Both the position numbers and the translations under genes were made by a program. A stretch of 64,000 nt of DNA from UBA1081 sp045537555. GTDB taxonomy: Bacteria; Bacillota; Clostridia; Oscillospirales; Acutalibacteraceae. This document shows, piece by piece, positions 35,175 to 43,912 of the stretch. Numbering within the stretch: the stretch's first letter is position 1; each line of letters starts with the position of its first letter. Below the pieces are notes generated by a model. The model searched no databases and had not been told where the DNA came from. It saw nothing but the letters and a program-made list of their open reading frames with translations. Location: assembly GCA_045537555.1 (NCBI GenBank), contig JAZSPR010000050.1, forward strand, positions 1 through 64,000, given 5' to 3'.

Positions 35175-35366
35175 TAAATCAGAATTTGTCGGGCTGTGCC
35201 CGACAAAAATTCGCAATTGGAAATTCGCAATTCGCAATTTCGGAAGGGGCTTTGCCCCTTACCCTATTATAATGGTTCAAAAGGCGGAGCCTTTTCCTTA
35301 ATTGCGCATTGATAATTGCTAATTGCTAATTTAATTTGTCGGGATCAGCCCGATAAATTATTGTTT
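35175..35366. repeat. Extragenic nested-hairpin repeat, copy D
   Basis: TAAATCAGAATTTGTCGGGC at the left, CCCGATAAATTATTGTTT at the right. Between them are GGAAATTCGCAATTCGCAAT words, AAGGGGCTTTGCCCCTT and AAAAGGCGGAGCCTTTT hairpins, and ATTGCTAATT words. The right end provides the last codons (Lys-Gln-stop) of dpaB. Confidence 0.88.
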
Positions 35367-35930
35367 AATGATCGGCTGAATCTGTTTTCCGAGAAGAGCT
35401 TCAAGAAGAGTATCGTGAATTTTCCGAAAATCGGCAACAATTGATGTCGGTTTGTTTATATAATCATCCTGACTGTAAGGAACAAAATAAATGTTTTTGT
35501 AATTGAGAAGATTACCTATATTTTTTGCGGCATTGCTGAGTGCATCGTTTGTTGAAACGGCTATTATAACGGGATTTGCATTTCTCAGCGTTGATTTTGC
35601 CGCAAGTGTTACGGGAGTATCTGCAATGCCCGTTGTCAGTTTTGCAAGCGTGTTACCCGTACACGGAGCTATAACGAGCGCATCAATCATATTCTTCGGC
35701 CCTATCGGTTCAGCTGATGTAAGAGAGTGAATTATTTCTTTGCCCGCAATTTCTTCAATCTTATCAATAAAGGATTTTGCTGTTCCGAAGCGTGTATCGG
35801 TAGAGTATGCATTGTATGACATAATCGGGAAAATATCAATTCCTGCTGTTTTCAGTTGTTCCATAACGGGAATGACTTTTGAAAAAGTGCAGAACGAACC
35901 GCACAGCGCAAAGCCGAGTTTAATTGCCAT
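35358..35930 (-). CDS. dpaB: Dipicolinate synthase subunit B
   Basis: 190 residues, a flavoprotein-like fold (KLGFALCGSFCTFSKVIPVM near the start; DALVIAPCTGNTLAKLTTGI in the middle) as in SpoVFB. With DpaA it oxidises the diaminopimelate-pathway intermediate to dipicolinic acid, made in the mother cell for loading into the spore. The start is ATG 35930 with GGAGGT 7 nt upstream; a longer frame to 35966 has none. It overlaps the end of dpaA. The stop codon lies inside repeat copy D. Confidence 0.94.
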   Translation of the reverse strand: MAIKLGFALCGSFCTFSKVIPVMEQLKTAGIDIFPIMSYNAYSTDTRFGTAKSFIDKIEEIAGKEIIHSLTSAEPIGPKNMIDALVIAPCTGNTLAKLTTGIADTPVTLAAKSTLRNANPVIIAVSTNDALSNAAKNIGNLLNYKNIYFVPYSQDDYINKPTSIVADFRKIHDTLLEALLGKQIQPIIKQ

Positions 35931-36768
35931 ATTCACCACCTCCGCAGAATGAAAGTATAGTTTCACATATAATTTTACCTGCCGTTTCGGGTGCAGTTCT
36001 TCCCGGAAGAGAACCTGCTTTTATTATGTTGATTCCGTGATTTTTTGCACAGTCAAAATCAACCCCGAAAGGTGCAGATGCAATTTCAATAATAAGACAT
36101 TCTTTTCTGAGATTTTTTATTATATCATGGTTTATTACAAGAGAAGGAACGGTATTTATTATTGCATCAAATTCGTGACAGATGTGCCTGAAATCATTGA
36201 TGCGACAGATTTTCATGCCATCGTTAAAAGCTTCGGTCAGGTTCTTTTCACTTCTTGCAACACAAGTCACGTCGGCGCCGAGGCATCTCAGTTTTCTGCA
36301 TAAGACACTTCCGCATCTGCCGTAGCCCGTTACGGCACATTTCAGATTGTTTATTGTAACAGGCAATGAGTTTATAAGAAGTCCTATAACTCCTTCGGCT
36401 GTAGGGACAGCATTCATAATGGTCAGGCTGTCATTTTTATAATAATCAAATACTGTCACATTTTTATTTTTGAGTTTTTGTTCCTGTTCTTCTGTGAAAA
36501 GTCCTCCTGCTACAATGCATCCCGACGGTATGAGCCTTAAAAAATCACCGAAGTAAAAAAGTTCATCCGAAAGGGGAGCATTTATGTTGATTCTGTCACG
36601 GCTGACAGGAACGGGAAGAATAAAAATATCTTTGTTTGTGAAGTCATCAGCTTTATAATCACCGGGATAAATCCTTTGCGATTCAAATCCTTTTTCAATC
36701 AGTTGTTTATCGAGATATGAAAAACGGCAGTCGCCGCCGATTATCATAAATTTCGGTTTGTCTTTCAT
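35920..36768 (-). CDS. dpaA: Dipicolinate synthase subunit A
   Basis: About 282 residues. It begins KPKFMIIGGDCRFSYLDKQL, with an N-terminal SpoVFA domain, then a Rossmann domain with AVTGYGRCGSVLCRKLRCLG. DpaA is the NAD(P)-dependent oxidoreductase partner of DpaB. The start was set at ATG 36768, with AGGAGG 8 nt upstream; the frame remains open to 37029 but that part overlaps recJ and reads as random. It shows that the organism makes endospores. Divergent from recJ. Confidence 0.94.
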   Translation of the reverse strand: MKDKPKFMIIGGDCRFSYLDKQLIEKGFESQRIYPGDYKADDFTNKDIFILPVPVSRDRININAPLSDELFYFGDFLRLIPSGCIVAGGLFTEEQEQKLKNKNVTVFDYYKNDSLTIMNAVPTAEGVIGLLINSLPVTINNLKCAVTGYGRCGSVLCRKLRCLGADVTCVARSEKNLTEAFNDGMKICRINDFRHICHEFDAIINTVPSLVINHDIIKNLRKECLIIEIASAPFGVDFDCAKNHGINIIKAGSLPGRTAPETAGKIICETILSFCGGGEYGN

Positions 36769-36923
36769 AAAAAAAACCTCCTGAAACATTCTATGATAAT
36801 TGATATGTATTTGTGAAAAAATTGCTTTCAAAGGATTGTTTTTTTTATTTAAATAAATTATAATATAAAGATATAATAGGTTATTATACTCATTTAATAT
36901 ATATAGTGTTAGGATCTGATTTT

Positions 36924-38960
36924 TTGAGCCGCAAATTCTGGCGTGTTCCTTCTTTTGATAAAAAACAGGCTGCCGAGCTTGCATATGAATACGGCTATGA
37001 TGCAATGGCTGTTCTTCTTCTCGCCGCAAGGGGTATAACAGACCCTTGTGATGTTGCAGATTTCCTTGAAAGTGAAACAGAACTTTTTGACCCGTTTGAT
37101 ATAAAAGATATGGAAAAAGCTGTTGACAGAATCAGGAAAGCCATTGAAACTCAGGAAAAAATTGCTGTTTACGGCGACTATGACGCCGACGGTGTAACAG
37201 CAACAGCATTGCTGTATCTTTACCTTGAATCGGTCGGAGCGGATGTCACATATTATATTCCTTCAAGAATGAATGAAGGATACGGTCTTCATAACGATGC
37301 CGTTGATACTCTTGCCGATAAAAACATAAACCTTATAATTACGGTGGATAACGGAATAAACTCCGTTGACGAAGCCGCATATATAAAGTCCAAGGGAATT
37401 GACCTTATAATCACGGACCATCATCAGCCGGGCGGTATTCTTCCCGATGCTGTTGCAGTTATAAATCCTCACAGAGCAGATGACATGAGTTCTTTCAAGG
37501 AGCTCGCGGGTGTCGGTGTTGCTTTCAAACTTGCCGCCGCTCTTGAAGACGGTGACTGTGAGAGTATTCTTGCCGATTTTGCAGATATTGTATGTATCGG
37601 TACAATTGCAGATATCGTTCCGCTTAAAAGTGAAAACAGAATTCTTGCAGTAAGAGGTATTGAATCAATAAATCATTCCGACAGAGCGGGAATTATTGCT
37701 CTTAAAAAAGTTGTGGGCTATGAAGACCGTGATTTCACATCAACAAATGTCGCTTTTACAATAGCTCCGAGAATTAATGCGGCGGGAAGAGTTGAAGAGG
37801 CAACAACCGCCCTGAAACTTCTTCTAACCGATGACCCTGATGAGGCAGAAGAGCTTGCAGAAAAACTTGATAAATTCAATGTGATGCGTCAGGAAACGGA
37901 ATCGGGAATAGTTGATGAAGCTGTTGCACGTATTGAATCGGATGAATCAATTAAATATTCAAGAGTTATTGTTGTTGACGGTATGGACTGGCATGCAGGT
38001 GTTATCGGAATTGATGCATCAAAGCTTGTTGACAGATACGGTAAACCCGTTATGGTAATAGCAAGGGACGGCAGCGGAGAGGCAAAAGGCTCATGCAGAA
38101 GTATTGAAGGATTTTCGTTGTTTGATGCTCTGACAGATGCGGGAGATTTGCTTGTGCGTTTCGGCGGTCATACCCTTGCAGCAGGTTTTACGGTTACTGA
38201 TGAAAACATTGATGCATTCAGAAAGAAAATCAATGATTATGCATCTCAGATGCCGCCGTTTTATCCTGTTCTGAATCTTGACTGTAAAATCAATCCGCAG
38301 AGCATTGATGTTGATTTTGTTGAGAGTATTTCATGCCTTGAACCGTTCGGTGCTGAGAATCCTCAGCCTCTTTTCGGAATATATAATGTTATTCTCCGCT
38401 CGGTAAGACCCATAGGTGCGCAGGGTAAGCATCTGCGACTGACATTTGAAAAGAAAAATCAGCAGTTCGGTGCAGTTTTTTTCGGCATGACACCCGAAGA
38501 ATTCCCTTATGATACGGGAGATTGTATCGACCTTGCCGTAACAATAGATAAAAATGAATTCAGAGGCGAAGTGAAAGCCAATATTTATGTGAAATCTGTC
38601 AGACTTTCCGAATTCAATGATGAAGATTTTTTCAGCAGCGAGCTGTTATATAACAAAGTCAGATGCGGAAGTTCTCTTTCGGAAAGTGAAAGAGCATCCG
38701 CATGTCCTGACAGAAATTTTTCAGCCCGTGTGTTCAGATATATAAAAAGTCAGCACGGATGCGTCAAGAGTGCCGAGCAGATTGCAATAAAGACGGGTTC
38801 AGGTTCACACGATGCGTGTAAAGTTCAGATTGTTCTTGATGCGTTCTGTGAGCTGGGACTTTTAAAGAACGAAAACGGATGTTACAGTGCCGTTGAAAAT
38901 GCGGCAAAAGTGAGCCTCGGTTCTTCGGAACTGCTCAGAAGATTGGGATATTGTGATTGA
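36924..38960 (+). CDS. recJ: Single-strand DNA exonuclease RecJ
   Basis: 678 residues. DHH-family motifs: AVYGDYDADGVTATALLYLY, ITVDNGINSVDEA, LIITDHHQPGG, IGTIADIVPL, and DHHA1 motifs in GSGEAKGSCRSIEG and RFGGHTLAAGF. It degrades single-stranded DNA 5'-3' in recombination and repair. The start was put at TTG 36924 (SRKFWRV) because AGGA lies 9 nt upstream; a GTG at 36906 is the alternative and has no ribosome site. Followed by rel after 9 nt, a common Firmicute operon order with dtd. Confidence 0.94.
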   Translation: MSRKFWRVPSFDKKQAAELAYEYGYDAMAVLLLAARGITDPCDVADFLESETELFDPFDIKDMEKAVDRIRKAIETQEKIAVYGDYDADGVTATALLYLYLESVGADVTYYIPSRMNEGYGLHNDAVDTLADKNINLIITVDNGINSVDEAAYIKSKGIDLIITDHHQPGGILPDAVAVINPHRADDMSSFKELAGVGVAFKLAAALEDGDCESILADFADIVCIGTIADIVPLKSENRILAVRGIESINHSDRAGIIALKKVVGYEDRDFTSTNVAFTIAPRINAAGRVEEATTALKLLLTDDPDEAEELAEKLDKFNVMRQETESGIVDEAVARIESDESIKYSRVIVVDGMDWHAGVIGIDASKLVDRYGKPVMVIARDGSGEAKGSCRSIEGFSLFDALTDAGDLLVRFGGHTLAAGFTVTDENIDAFRKKINDYASQMPPFYPVLNLDCKINPQSIDVDFVESISCLEPFGAENPQPLFGIYNVILRSVRPIGAQGKHLRLTFEKKNQQFGAVFFGMTPEEFPYDTGDCIDLAVTIDKNEFRGEVKANIYVKSVRLSEFNDEDFFSSELLYNKVRCGSSLSESERASACPDRNFSARVFRYIKSQHGCVKSAEQIAIKTGSGSHDACKVQIVLDAFCELGLLKNENGCYSAVENAAKVSLGSSELLRRLGYCD

Positions 38961-38969
38961 GGTGAGTGT

Positions 38970-41168
38970 ATGGAAAACACCGCACAGAATACAGGAAGAC
39001 AACTGTATGATGAATTAAGAAAGAAAATAGTCGGAGTTTTCTCGGAAGAGAGTATCGCCGTTGTTGACAGAGCATTTGAACTTGCAAACTCTGCCCACGG
39101 AGACCAGAAGAGAAAATCGGGTGAACCTTATATCATTCACCCCATTGCCGTTGCCACAATTCTTTTTGATGAACTGGGTATGGATATGCCCTCTGTTGCG
39201 GCGGCACTTCTTCATGATGTTGTTGAAGATACACAGTATGAACTTGATGAAATCAAAGACATGTTCGGTGAAGAAATCGCACTTCTTGTTGACGGTGTAA
39301 CAAAAATCAACCGTATGCAGATTTCAAGCCGTGAGGAGCAGCAGGCGGAAAACCTTCGTAAAATGCTTATTGCCATGTCTCAGGATATAAGAGTTATCAT
39401 CATCAAGCTTTCCGACAGAGTGCATAATATCAGAACGTTGCAGTATGTCCCCGAAGAAAAGAGAAGACTTACAGCAAAGGAAACACTTGAAATCTATGCT
39501 CCTATTGCTCACCGCCTCGGTATCAGAGCGTTCAAAGAGGAGCTTGAAGACAGATCAATCAGTTTCCTTGACCCCGTTGCATACCATGATATTGGTGAAA
39601 GGCTTGAAGTTCAGAGCTCACAGAGACAGGAATTTCTTGAACAGATAAAAGAGAAAATAACAAGTCGTGTTCATGAAACAGTAGGTGAAGCAAAAGTAGA
39701 CGGACGAATCAAGAGTGTTCACGGTATTTACAGAAAAATGTTCATCGGCGGAAAGAGCTTCGATGAAATCTATGATATATATGCAGTCAGAATCATTGTT
39801 GATACCGTAATTGACTGTTATAACTGCCTCGGTATTGTACATGATATGTATCATTCAATTCCAGGCAGATTCAAGGATTATATTTCAACTCCCAAGCCCA
39901 ACATGTATCAGTCACTTCATACAACACTTATCGGCAAGGAGGGAATTCCTTTTGAAGTGCAGATAAGAACATGGGAAATGCATCAGAATGCCGAATACGG
40001 TATTGCCGCTCATTGGAAATACAAAATGGGCAGAAATGACCGTGATGTTGACAACCGTCTTCTGTGGATAAGACAGATGCTTGAAAGTCAGCAGGAGTCG
40101 GATAACGCAGGTGACATCGTTCAGGATATCAAGAGCGACCTTGTTCCCGAGGAAGTATTTGTTCTCACTCCCAAGGGTACGGTTATCTGTCTTCCCAAGG
40201 GGGCGACTGTAATTGACTTTGCCTATGCAATTCATTCCGCTGTCGGCAATAAGATGACGGGTGCAAAGGTTGACGGAAGAATTGTTCCCATTGACTATGT
40301 TGTGAAAACAGGTGAGATTGTTGAAATTCTTACTTCCTCACAGCAGGGCAAAGGGCCCAGCCGTGACTGGCTGAAAATCGTAAAGACAGGTGCCGCAAGA
40401 ACAAAAATCAGGTCATGGTTCAAGAAAGAGAAACGTGACGAAAATATAGTTGAAGGTAAGTCTGAGTTTGAAAAGGAACTCAGAAGAAGTAATATAAGAC
40501 TTTCTGATGAAAATATGGAAAAACTCATCAGTATTCTTTCTGAAAAACAGAGACAGAATTCGGTTGATGATTTCTATGCCGCAATCGGTTACGGCGGAAT
40601 CAGTATTTCAAGACTTATGCCCCAGATAAGGGACGAAGTTGCAAAATTCCAGGCGGCTGATCAGCCCAAGACAGTAGAAATCAAACTTACAAAACCGAAA
40701 GCATCAAGCGGAGACGGAATTGTTGTTGAGGGTATTGATAACTGTCTTGTCAAGCTTTCCAAGTGCTGTAATCCTATTCCCGGTGATGATGTTATAGGCT
40801 TTATTACAAGAGGACACGGTGTATCTGTTCACAAGAAAGACTGTCCAAACGTTCCTTCAGATATTTATACATCACCCGAACCTGAAAGATGGATAAATGT
40901 CAGGTGGGAAGAAAACGCAAAGCAGGCAGGCTTCAACGCAACACTTGCAATTTACTGCATTGACAGAATGTCACTTCTTGCCGATGTCTCCGTGTCGCTT
41001 TCAAATATGCACGTTATGATTCATAACGTTAATACACGTGATAACAGAGACGGCACAAGCGTTATCTATATGACAATCACGGTAAACAATTCGGAACATC
41101 TCAGAGGAATTGTTTCAAAGCTTCTTAAAATAAACGGAATACTCAACATTGAGCGTTCAGGCTCATAA
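38970..41168 (+). CDS. rel: Bifunctional (p)ppGpp synthetase/hydrolase (Rel)
   Basis: 732 residues with the full long-RSH layout. HD hydrolase domain: LLHDVVEDT with His82-Asp83, ELEDRSISFLDP. Synthetase domain: GGKSFDEIYDIYAVRII, TPKPNMYQSLHTTLIG, EYGIAAHWKYK. Then TGS (VFVLTPKGTVICLPKGATVI), the zinc-finger/RIS region with SKCCNPIPGDDVIGFITRGHG, and a C-terminal ACT domain. It makes and destroys ppGpp in the stringent response. The HD motif is intact, so it is bifunctional. Ribosome site GAGGTGAG. Operon recJ-rel-dtd. Confidence 0.97.
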   Translation: MENTAQNTGRQLYDELRKKIVGVFSEESIAVVDRAFELANSAHGDQKRKSGEPYIIHPIAVATILFDELGMDMPSVAAALLHDVVEDTQYELDEIKDMFGEEIALLVDGVTKINRMQISSREEQQAENLRKMLIAMSQDIRVIIIKLSDRVHNIRTLQYVPEEKRRLTAKETLEIYAPIAHRLGIRAFKEELEDRSISFLDPVAYHDIGERLEVQSSQRQEFLEQIKEKITSRVHETVGEAKVDGRIKSVHGIYRKMFIGGKSFDEIYDIYAVRIIVDTVIDCYNCLGIVHDMYHSIPGRFKDYISTPKPNMYQSLHTTLIGKEGIPFEVQIRTWEMHQNAEYGIAAHWKYKMGRNDRDVDNRLLWIRQMLESQQESDNAGDIVQDIKSDLVPEEVFVLTPKGTVICLPKGATVIDFAYAIHSAVGNKMTGAKVDGRIVPIDYVVKTGEIVEILTSSQQGKGPSRDWLKIVKTGAARTKIRSWFKKEKRDENIVEGKSEFEKELRRSNIRLSDENMEKLISILSEKQRQNSVDDFYAAIGYGGISISRLMPQIRDEVAKFQAADQPKTVEIKLTKPKASSGDGIVVEGIDNCLVKLSKCCNPIPGDDVIGFITRGHGVSVHKKDCPNVPSDIYTSPEPERWINVRWEENAKQAGFNATLAIYCIDRMSLLADVSVSLSNMHVMIHNVNTRDNRDGTSVIYMTITVNNSEHLRGIVSKLLKINGILNIERSGS

Positions 41169-41179
41169 AAGGAGATAAC

Positions 41180-41641
41180 ATGAAAGCAGTAATTCAGAGA
41201 GTAAAGTCATCATCCGTAAAGGTTGACGGTGAAATTGTCGGTCAGGTCGGTCACGGTTATCTTGTCCTCCTCGGTGTTATGGAGGGTGATACAAAGGCTC
41301 ACGCAGAGCTTATGGCAAAGAAAACTGCCGCACTTCGTATCTTCTGTGACGAGAATGATAAGATGAATAAATCCGTTCTTGATATTGACGGTGAGATTCT
41401 TGTTGTTTCTCAGTTCACTCTGTGTGCCGATGTAAAGAAAGGCAACAGACCTTCATTTGACAATTCTGCTCACCCCACGGTCGCAAACGAACTTTATGAA
41501 TATTATATGCAGTGTCTTAAAGACAACGGTGTCAGAAAAGTCGAACATGGCATCTTTGCCGCAGAAATGGAAGTTTCGATTGTAAATGACGGACCCGTGA
41601 CAATTCTTTATGATACGGATATATGGAACGTTAAACAATAA
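41180..41641 (+). CDS. dtd: D-aminoacyl-tRNA deacylase
   Basis: 153 residues. Family motifs: MKAVIQRVKSSSVKVDGEIV start, VVSQFTLCADVKKGNRPSF and the Gly-cisPro turn in NDGPVTILYDT. It removes D-amino acids (and glycine from tRNA-Ala) from mischarged tRNA. Ribosome site AAGGAG. Third gene after recJ and rel. The last codons Lys-Gln-stop fall in the end of repeat copy E. Confidence 0.96.
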   Translation: MKAVIQRVKSSSVKVDGEIVGQVGHGYLVLLGVMEGDTKAHAELMAKKTAALRIFCDENDKMNKSVLDIDGEILVVSQFTLCADVKKGNRPSFDNSAHPTVANELYEYYMQCLKDNGVRKVEHGIFAAEMEVSIVNDGPVTILYDTDIWNVKQ

Positions 41642-41821
41642 TTTGTCGCTCAGCGACAAATTATTGTTTCAATTCTCAATTCGAAATGCTCAATGCGCAA
41701 TTTTGGAAAAGGCTCCGCCTTTTGAATCATTATAATGGGGTAAGGGGCAATGCCCCTTCATCAATTGCGAATTGCGAATTTAGCATTGCGAATTTATAAG
41801 ACCCCGACAAATTCTGATTTA
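41633..41821. repeat. Extragenic nested-hairpin repeat, copy E
   Basis: The left end is a perfect palindrome: 18-bp arms at 41633-41650 and 41652-41669 around a single C (AAACAATAATTTGTCGCT and its complement). The interior has AATTCTCAATTCGAAATGC words, AAAGGCTCCGCCTTT and AAGGGGCAATGCCCCTT hairpins. The right end is CCCCGACAAATTCTGATTTA. The left hairpin could terminate dtd transcription. Confidence 0.88.
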
Positions 41822-41831
41822 AGGTGTAATT

Positions 41832-42461
41832 ATGATTATCCGAACCATCCCTCTCGGGCCTGTGAGAGCAAACACTTACATTGTGAGTGATGAAAAACAC
41901 GACGGTACTTTCATCGTCGATGCAGGTGCTTACAATCCACGTTTTGAGAGGCTTATAAATGATAAAAAAATTGAATATATACTTCTCACCCACGGTCATT
42001 TTGACCACATTATGGGTGTGAGTGAACTCAAAAAGCATTTTCCCGAGGCAAAGGTATGCATTCACGAAGCTGATGCCCCCATGCTCTCAGACGATATGCT
42101 TTCTCTTGCATTTGCTTTCGGTGCAAGTGTTGATAAAGACCTTAAAGCAGATATCATTCTTCATGACGGTGATGAACTGCCTTTCGGTGATAAGAAAATA
42201 AAAGTTATTCACACTCCCGGTCACACAAAGGGCGGTGCGACTTTTGTTGTTGATGACTGCATGTTCACGGGTGACACACTATTTTACAGAAGTGTGGGCA
42301 GAACAGATTTCCCCGGCGGAGATTCACGCATTCTCAATAACTCAATCTGCCGTCTTTTTGATACGGACGGCGATTACAATGTTTATCCCGGTCACGATAT
42401 AAATACAACTCTTTCTGATGAAAGAAACAATAATCCTTACGTAAATTGGAGTAAAAGATGA
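41832..42461 (+). CDS. Metallo-beta-lactamase fold hydrolase (glyoxalase II-like)
   Basis: 209 residues. Metal site THGHFDHIMG, then HTPGHTKGGATFVVDD, FTGDTLFYRSVGRTDFPGG and a final YPGHDINTT. This is the small YqgX/glyoxalase II-like group; the true substrate (hydroxyacyl thioester or other) is not known. AAGGTG lies 6 nt before ATG. It heads the run MBL-hemZ-BNR-spoVB-mazG. Its stop overlaps the hemZ start (ATGA). The promoter is not obvious; repeat copy E lies directly upstream. Confidence 0.9.
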   Translation: MIIRTIPLGPVRANTYIVSDEKHDGTFIVDAGAYNPRFERLINDKKIEYILLTHGHFDHIMGVSELKKHFPEAKVCIHEADAPMLSDDMLSLAFAFGASVDKDLKADIILHDGDELPFGDKKIKVIHTPGHTKGGATFVVDDCMFTGDTLFYRSVGRTDFPGGDSRILNNSICRLFDTDGDYNVYPGHDINTTLSDERNNNPYVNWSKR

Positions 42462-43912
42462 CACTTGCCGTTCTCGGACATAATTTCAGATATGAAACTG
42501 AAAATGTCATAAGAATATTTTTCCCTCTTGAAAAAATAAATGTAACCCAAGAGTTGCCCGAAGAAACGGACGACTGTGTTATCACATATCTTAAAGATGA
42601 TAAAATCGGCTGTGAAGTGAATCTTTTCTGCGGTAACGGTAAAAGGGAAGCGTCAGTTGATAATAAAGACGAAAAAGAACTTGAGCTTATTCTGGCACGT
42701 CTTCTTTATGATATTTTTACATCAATGACGGGAATTGTGCCTTCATGGGGTGTTCTGACAGGTGTTAGACCCTCAAAGCTTATGCGTACTCTGATTGCAG
42801 AAAACGGTAAAAGTGAAGCTGTTGACTATTTCAGAAACGAACTTCTTGTAAGCGACAAGAAAACTCAGCTTGCACTTTCAGTTGCCAAGGCAGAGGACAG
42901 AATTATAGCTCTTTCGGGTGAAAAATCATATTCACTCTATGTTTCAATACCTTTCTGTCCCACAAGATGTTCATATTGTTCTTTTGTTTCACATTCAATT
43001 GCTCAGGCAAAGAAGCTCATTCCCGATTATGTAAGACTTCTGTGTGATGAACTCAGAGAAATCTCCGTTATTGCTGATAAAATCGGTCTTAAACTCGAAA
43101 CAATCTATTTCGGCGGCGGTACTCCGACATCCCTTGATGAAGCATCACTTAAGGCTGTCACCGATGCCGTAAATACATATTTTGACGTAAAAAATGTTCG
43201 TGAATATACAATTGAAGCGGGCAGACCCGATACTCTGAATAAAGAAAAACTTGAAATTATGAAAAATGCGGGTGTAACGAGAATCAGCATAAATCCTCAG
43301 ACTTTCAACGGGGAAGTGCTCCAAAACATCGGCAGAAAACATTCTCCCGAAATGACAATTGAAGCCTTTAAAATGGCAAGGGAAGCGGGATTTGACAATA
43401 TCAATATGGACTTTATCGCAGGTCTTCCCGGTGACACTTATGACAGCTTCAGAAACAGCATTGATACTGCTGTTTCGCTCTCTCCCGAGAACATAACCAT
43501 TCACACTCTTGCTCTCAAAAGGGCGGCAAACCTTGTAACAAGAGGAGAAACCGACTCTGTTTACAGAGAAACTGCAAAAATGCTTGAATTTGCCGATTCG
43601 GCTCTTCATTCAGAAGATTATTTTCCTTATTATATGTACCGTCAGAGCAAAACTGTCGGCAATAACGAAAATGTCGGCTGGAGCAAAGAGGGCAGGGAAT
43701 GTCTTTATAATATCTATATGATGGAAGAAATTCATACCGTTCTTGCCGCCGGCGGCGGGGCTGTTACAAAGCTTAAAAATCAGGCTGACGGCAGAATTGA
43801 AAGAATTTTTAATTTCAAATACCCTTATGAATATATCAGCAGATTCTCGGAACTGCTTGAAAGAAAAAAATATATTTACGAATTTTACGGGATGACTGAA
43901 AATGAACGTTAA
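42458..43912 (+). CDS. hemZ: HemZ-type coproporphyrinogen dehydrogenase-like radical SAM protein
   Basis: 484 residues. An N-terminal domain of about 160 residues containing WGVLTGVRPSKLMRTLI marks HemZ. Then comes the radical SAM domain with SIPFCPTRCSYCSFVSHS (CX3CX2C), YFGGGTPTSLDE and NMDFIAGLPGDTY. Known for oxygen-independent coproporphyrinogen III oxidase activity in some Bacilli, but common in Clostridia that lack heme synthesis. No other heme-synthesis gene except hemW is in the window. Translationally coupled with the MBL gene upstream (ATGA) and overlapping the BNR gene downstream by 11 nt. Confidence 0.9.
   Translation: MTLAVLGHNFRYETENVIRIFFPLEKINVTQELPEETDDCVITYLKDDKIGCEVNLFCGNGKREASVDNKDEKELELILARLLYDIFTSMTGIVPSWGVLTGVRPSKLMRTLIAENGKSEAVDYFRNELLVSDKKTQLALSVAKAEDRIIALSGEKSYSLYVSIPFCPTRCSYCSFVSHSIAQAKKLIPDYVRLLCDELREISVIADKIGLKLETIYFGGGTPTSLDEASLKAVTDAVNTYFDVKNVREYTIEAGRPDTLNKEKLEIMKNAGVTRISINPQTFNGEVLQNIGRKHSPEMTIEAFKMAREAGFDNINMDFIAGLPGDTYDSFRNSIDTAVSLSPENITIHTLALKRAANLVTRGETDSVYRETAKMLEFADSALHSEDYFPYYMYRQSKTVGNNENVGWSKEGRECLYNIYMMEEIHTVLAAGGGAVTKLKNQADGRIERIFNFKYPYEYISRFSELLERKKYIYEFYGMTENER

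Noticed and set aside
36788..36814. A sigma-K-like promoter for dpaA (ACA, 16 nt, CATAGAAT on the minus strand)
   Set aside because: Sigma-K control would fit spoVF biology, but the transcript would start inside the AGGAGG ribosome site, and the match is short enough to arise by chance in AT-rich DNA.
36769..37029. Extended N-terminus of dpaA
   Set aside because: The extra 87 residues overlap the start of recJ, precede a perfect ribosome site and have no family similarity I can see.
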